Of a stretch of DNA of 64,000 nt, positions 61,618 to 64,000 are shown in pieces (position 1 is the first letter of the stretch; every line of letters begins with the position of its first letter). The stretch spans positions 248,001 to 312,000 of the forward strand of contig JABSQM010000005.1 in NCBI GenBank assembly GCA_013215805.1, given 5' to 3'. The position numbers were made by a program, and so were the translations under genes. The notes under the pieces are model-generated. The model was not told where the DNA came from. It searched no databases and saw nothing but the letters and a program-made list of their open reading frames with translations. The DNA comes from Piscirickettsiaceae bacterium. GTDB lineage: Bacteria; Pseudomonadota; Gammaproteobacteria; Nitrosococcales; Methylophagaceae.

Positions 61618-61978
61618 CCGTAATATTGTTAGCCTTGAAGATTAAATTATCTATATAAAACCCATGTTCCAGAGAATAATCATAAAGAAAAAGTAACTCA
61701 GGTATTATACGTAATTCCGTACGCTTAGCCAAATTTCGGCGCAAAAATCCCTCTGCATTCGCCATACACTTTAGACACTCCTGAATATTATGATCTGCAT
61801 TAAAATCATTTAGCCTCGTTATAAATACCTTTGCACATTTTAGATCGGATGTGACGTCAACATGAGAAACCGTTATCATGCCTATTCGAGGATCAGACAT
61901 CTTAAATTGAATTATCCGCGCAATTTCTCTCATGAGAATTTCACTAATGCGCTTGACTCTACTAAATTCTATAGACAT
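61610..61978 (-). CDS. rbfA: Ribosome-binding factor A
   Basis: KH-type cold-shock protein needed for 16S rRNA 5'-end maturation and 30S assembly. The 122 residues show RVKRISEILMREIARII (7-23), MSDPRIGMITVSHVDVT and the C-terminal RRNLAKRTELRIIPEL. Normal length, between infB and truB. Confidence 0.95.
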   Translation of the reverse strand: MSIEFSRVKRISEILMREIARIIQFKMSDPRIGMITVSHVDVTSDLKCAKVFITRLNDFNADHNIQECLKCMANAEGFLRRNLAKRTELRIIPELLFLYDYSLEHGFYIDNLIFKANNITDD

Positions 61979-61985
61979 ATTAAGA

Positions 61986-64000
61986 TTACAAAGTTTGTTT
62001 CATTAATACACGTTCGTACACCTCTATATGATCGCCAGCTTGTACATCTATATAATTTTTCACACCGATCCCACATTCAACGCCGGACTTAACTTCATTG
62101 ACATCATCTTTAAAACGACGCAAGGACTCCAACTCACCCTCATAGATAACGACATTATCACGTAAAACCCGAATAGGATCATTGCATCTAATGGCACCTT
62201 CAGTGACCAAACAACCCGCAATAGCGCCAAATTTAGGCGAACTAAAAACATCATTCACACGCGCCAAGCCAATAATTCTTTCTTTATATACCGGTTCCAG
62301 CATACCTGTGATCGCATTAGTAACCACATCTAGTAAGTTATAAATAATACTAAAGTATTGAACTTCCAAACCTTTTTCGGCAATAATTTTACGAGCGGCA
62401 TTATCCGCTCTTACATTAAAGCCAATTAAGATTGCATTCGATGCTGCAGCCTGCGAAGCATCAGTTTCATTAATGCCACCAACACCAGATGTAATTACCA
62501 TAACCTTCACCTGATCAGTAGAAAGTTTTACCAAACCTTGACTAACAGCCTCTGCAGAACCATGAACATCTGCCTTAACAACAATGTTAAGTGCCTTAAC
62601 TTCACTGCTTGACATTTTTATAAACATATCATCCAATTTAACAGATTGCTGTTGAGCCATTTTAAGTTCGCGTGCCTTAGTTAGGCGAAAATTAGCGATC
62701 TCACGTGCCTTGCGTTCATCTGGTGCGACCTGTAATTCATCGCCAGCACTTGGTGTACCAGATAATCCAAGTACTTCTACAGGTGTTGATGGACCAGCTT
62801 CCATCATTGCCTCACCCTGCTCATTAAACAAAGCACGTACGCGTCCATATTCTTTGCCAACCACGACAATATTGGATTTCCTCAATGTTCCACTTTGTAC
62901 AAGCACTGTAATCACCGTGCCGCGACCTCTATCAAGACGAGCCTCAATGACTGCACCCTTAGCAGGCCCCTCAACTGGCGCCGACAATTCCATTATCTCA
63001 GCTTGTAGTAATATTGCATCTAACAAATCATCAATACCTTGACCTGTTAATGCGGAAACTTGGACAAACTGAACATCTCCACCCCAGTCATCTGATATAA
63101 CATCATGATTAGCTAACTCCTGTTTAATGCGATTAGGATTTGCATTATCCTTATCGATTTTATTCACTACCACAATTAATGCGGAATTAACAGCCTTGGA
63201 ATGTTGCACCGCCTCAATAGTCTGTGGCATCACACCATCATCTGCAGCAACAACTAAAACAACAATATCCGTCACCTTAGCACCACGTAAACGCATCTCC
63301 GTAAAAGCAGAATGGCCTGGAGTGTCTAAAAAAGTAATGTCTCCCCGACTTGTCCCGACCTTATAGGCACCAATATGCTGAGTGATACCTCCAGCTTCAA
63401 GGCTAGTAACTTTAGTACGACGGATATAATCAAGCAGAGAAGTTTTGCCATGATCCACATGCCCCATCACCGTAACAACAGGTGCTCTGGTACTTGATTC
63501 ACTAATCTTGGATGGAGATTCTCCTAAAGATAACTCTATTTCATCATCTTGTATTGATTTTGCGATATGACCCATTTCCTCAACTAAAATTATCGCGGTA
63601 TCTTGATCAAGTACTTGGTTGATGGTAGCCATCGTACCTAGTCCCATCAAAACCTTAATTACCTCAGCTGCTTTGATAGACATACGAAGTGCTAAATCAG
63701 ATACACTGATAGTTTTCGGTACATCTACTTCATGTATTACTGGTGTTGTCGGCATAGAAAAAGCGTGTTCTGTAGACGTCGAAATTTGTGCTATAGCATG
63801 TCGAAGCGCACCTTTCTTCTTCTTACGTCTACCTGATTTGCCCTTAGAAACGTGAAGCTCTCTTCGTTCAAATTTATCATCACGACGACCGATACTACGA
63901 CGAGAAAGTTTGTCATTTAAAATAGAAGGCGATAAGGACGCAACATCATCCTTAGACTTATGTACTATTTCTTTCTTTTTGGTATGTTTATCTATCAAAG
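61986..64000 (-). CDS. infB: Translation initiation factor IF-2, N-terminus cut by window edge
   Basis: GTPase that places initiator tRNA on the 30S subunit. The visible 670 residues contain the G domain ([34 protein letters not shown]) and the C-terminal domains ending [11 protein letters not shown]. The basic, low-complexity linker ([12 protein letters not shown]) precedes the IF2_N-type segment [19 protein letters not shown]. The frame runs to the window end; a TTG at 63998 is probably an internal leucine codon, since bacterial IF-2 usually has 100-200 more N-terminal residues. Confidence 0.96.
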   Translation of the reverse strand, partial: LIDKHTKKKEIVHKSKDDVASLSPSILNDKLSRRSIGRRDDKFERRELHVSKGKSGRRKKKKGALRHAIAQISTSTEHAFSMPTTPVIHEVDVPKTISVSDLALRMSIKAAEVIKVLMGLGTMATINQVLDQDTAIILVEEMGHIAKSIQDDEIELSLGESPSKISESSTRAPVVTVMGHVDHGKTSLLDYIRRTKVTSLEAGGITQHIGAYKVGTSRGDITFLDTPGHSAFTEMRLRGAKVTDIVVLVVAADDGVMPQTIEAVQHSKAVNSALIVVVNKIDKDNANPNRIKQELANHDVISDDWGGDVQFVQVSALTGQGIDDLLDAILLQAEIMELSAPVEGPAKGAVIEARLDRGRGTVITVLVQSGTLRKSNIVVVGKEYGRVRALFNEQGEAMMEAGPSTPVEVLGLSGTPSAGDELQVAPDERKAREIANFRLTKARELKMAQQQSVKLDDMFIKMSSSEVKALNIVVKADVHGSAEAVSQGLVKLSTDQVKVMVITSGVGGINETDASQAAASNAILIGFNVRADNAARKIIAEKGLEVQYFSIIYNLLDVVTNAITGMLEPVYKERIIGLARVNDVFSSPKFGAIAGCLVTEGAIRCNDPIRVLRDNVVIYEGELESLRRFKDDVNEVKSGVECGIGVKNYIDVQAGDHIEVYERVLMKQTL

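Overview
The window is 64 kb of an AT-rich (roughly one-third G+C by eye) gammaproteobacterial chromosome. Gene order points to that class: hupB, tRNA-Val, tRNA-Asp, ppiD; lptD-surA-rsmA; divergent pepA and lptFG; hisC-tyrA-aroA-cmk-rpsA-ihfB; ileS-lspA; infB-rbfA-truB-rpsO-pnp; ccoNOQP with ccoHIS. The genome looks reduced and is probably host-restricted (inference). Long intergenic stretches hold deeply eroded pseudogenes, and usual neighbours such as lon, pdxA, leuC and ccoG are missing from their expected places.

Layout. 1-2.6 kb: the N-terminal part of leuD, a large gap and fabI. 2.8-10.2 kb: envelope biogenesis (PpiD, SurA, LptD) with HU, RsmA and two tRNAs. 10.5-12.2 kb: tRNA-Ala and tRNA-Glu, nadC, and an ampD relic. 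13.2-19.3 kb: an intact suf operon (sufR-B-C-D-S-U-T) behind a clear promoter. 19.4-26.5 kb: valS, holC and pepA, divergent from lptF-lptG. 27.4-31.3 kb: a PP0621-type zinc-ribbon protein, a SuhB homologue lacking metal ligands, an Lpp-like lipoprotein facing an L,D-transpeptidase, and bamD. 31.3-35.4 kb: sucC-sucD-nadE-glnB. 35.5-37.4 kb: a proline iminopeptidase and an unknown anchored protein. 37.8-44.9 kb: the cbb3 oxidase and its assembly genes, including two small genes (ccoS and a CcoM-like ORF). 45.2-52.2 kb: a Mth938-like protein, ihfB, rpsA, cmk, aroA, tyrA, a hisC pseudogene and lspA. 52.2-57.0 kb: ileS, a possible ribF relic and prfC. 58.1-64 kb: pnp, rpsO, truB, rbfA and truncated infB.

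How the genes work together. The encoded cell respires with a high-affinity cbb3 oxidase, makes succinyl-CoA synthetase, keeps NAD synthesis steps (nadC, nadE), Fe-S assembly by SUF and a complete outer-membrane assembly kit (LptD/F/G, BamD, SurA, PpiD, a peptidoglycan-tethered lipoprotein). It has lost AmpD-type peptidoglycan recycling and the HisC-type aminotransferase at the positions seen here.

I did not find a novel multi-gene defence or mobile system, a CRISPR array, an IS element or an rRNA operon. The most interesting points are a SuhB with three catalytic metal ligands replaced, a SUF regulator that keeps only one of three cluster cysteines, an unannotated 39-aa CcoM-like ORF closing the oxidase operon, the nadE-glnB coupling, and pseudogenes readable only by piecing together frames. 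Motif comparisons were made from memory of the families; no database search was possible.
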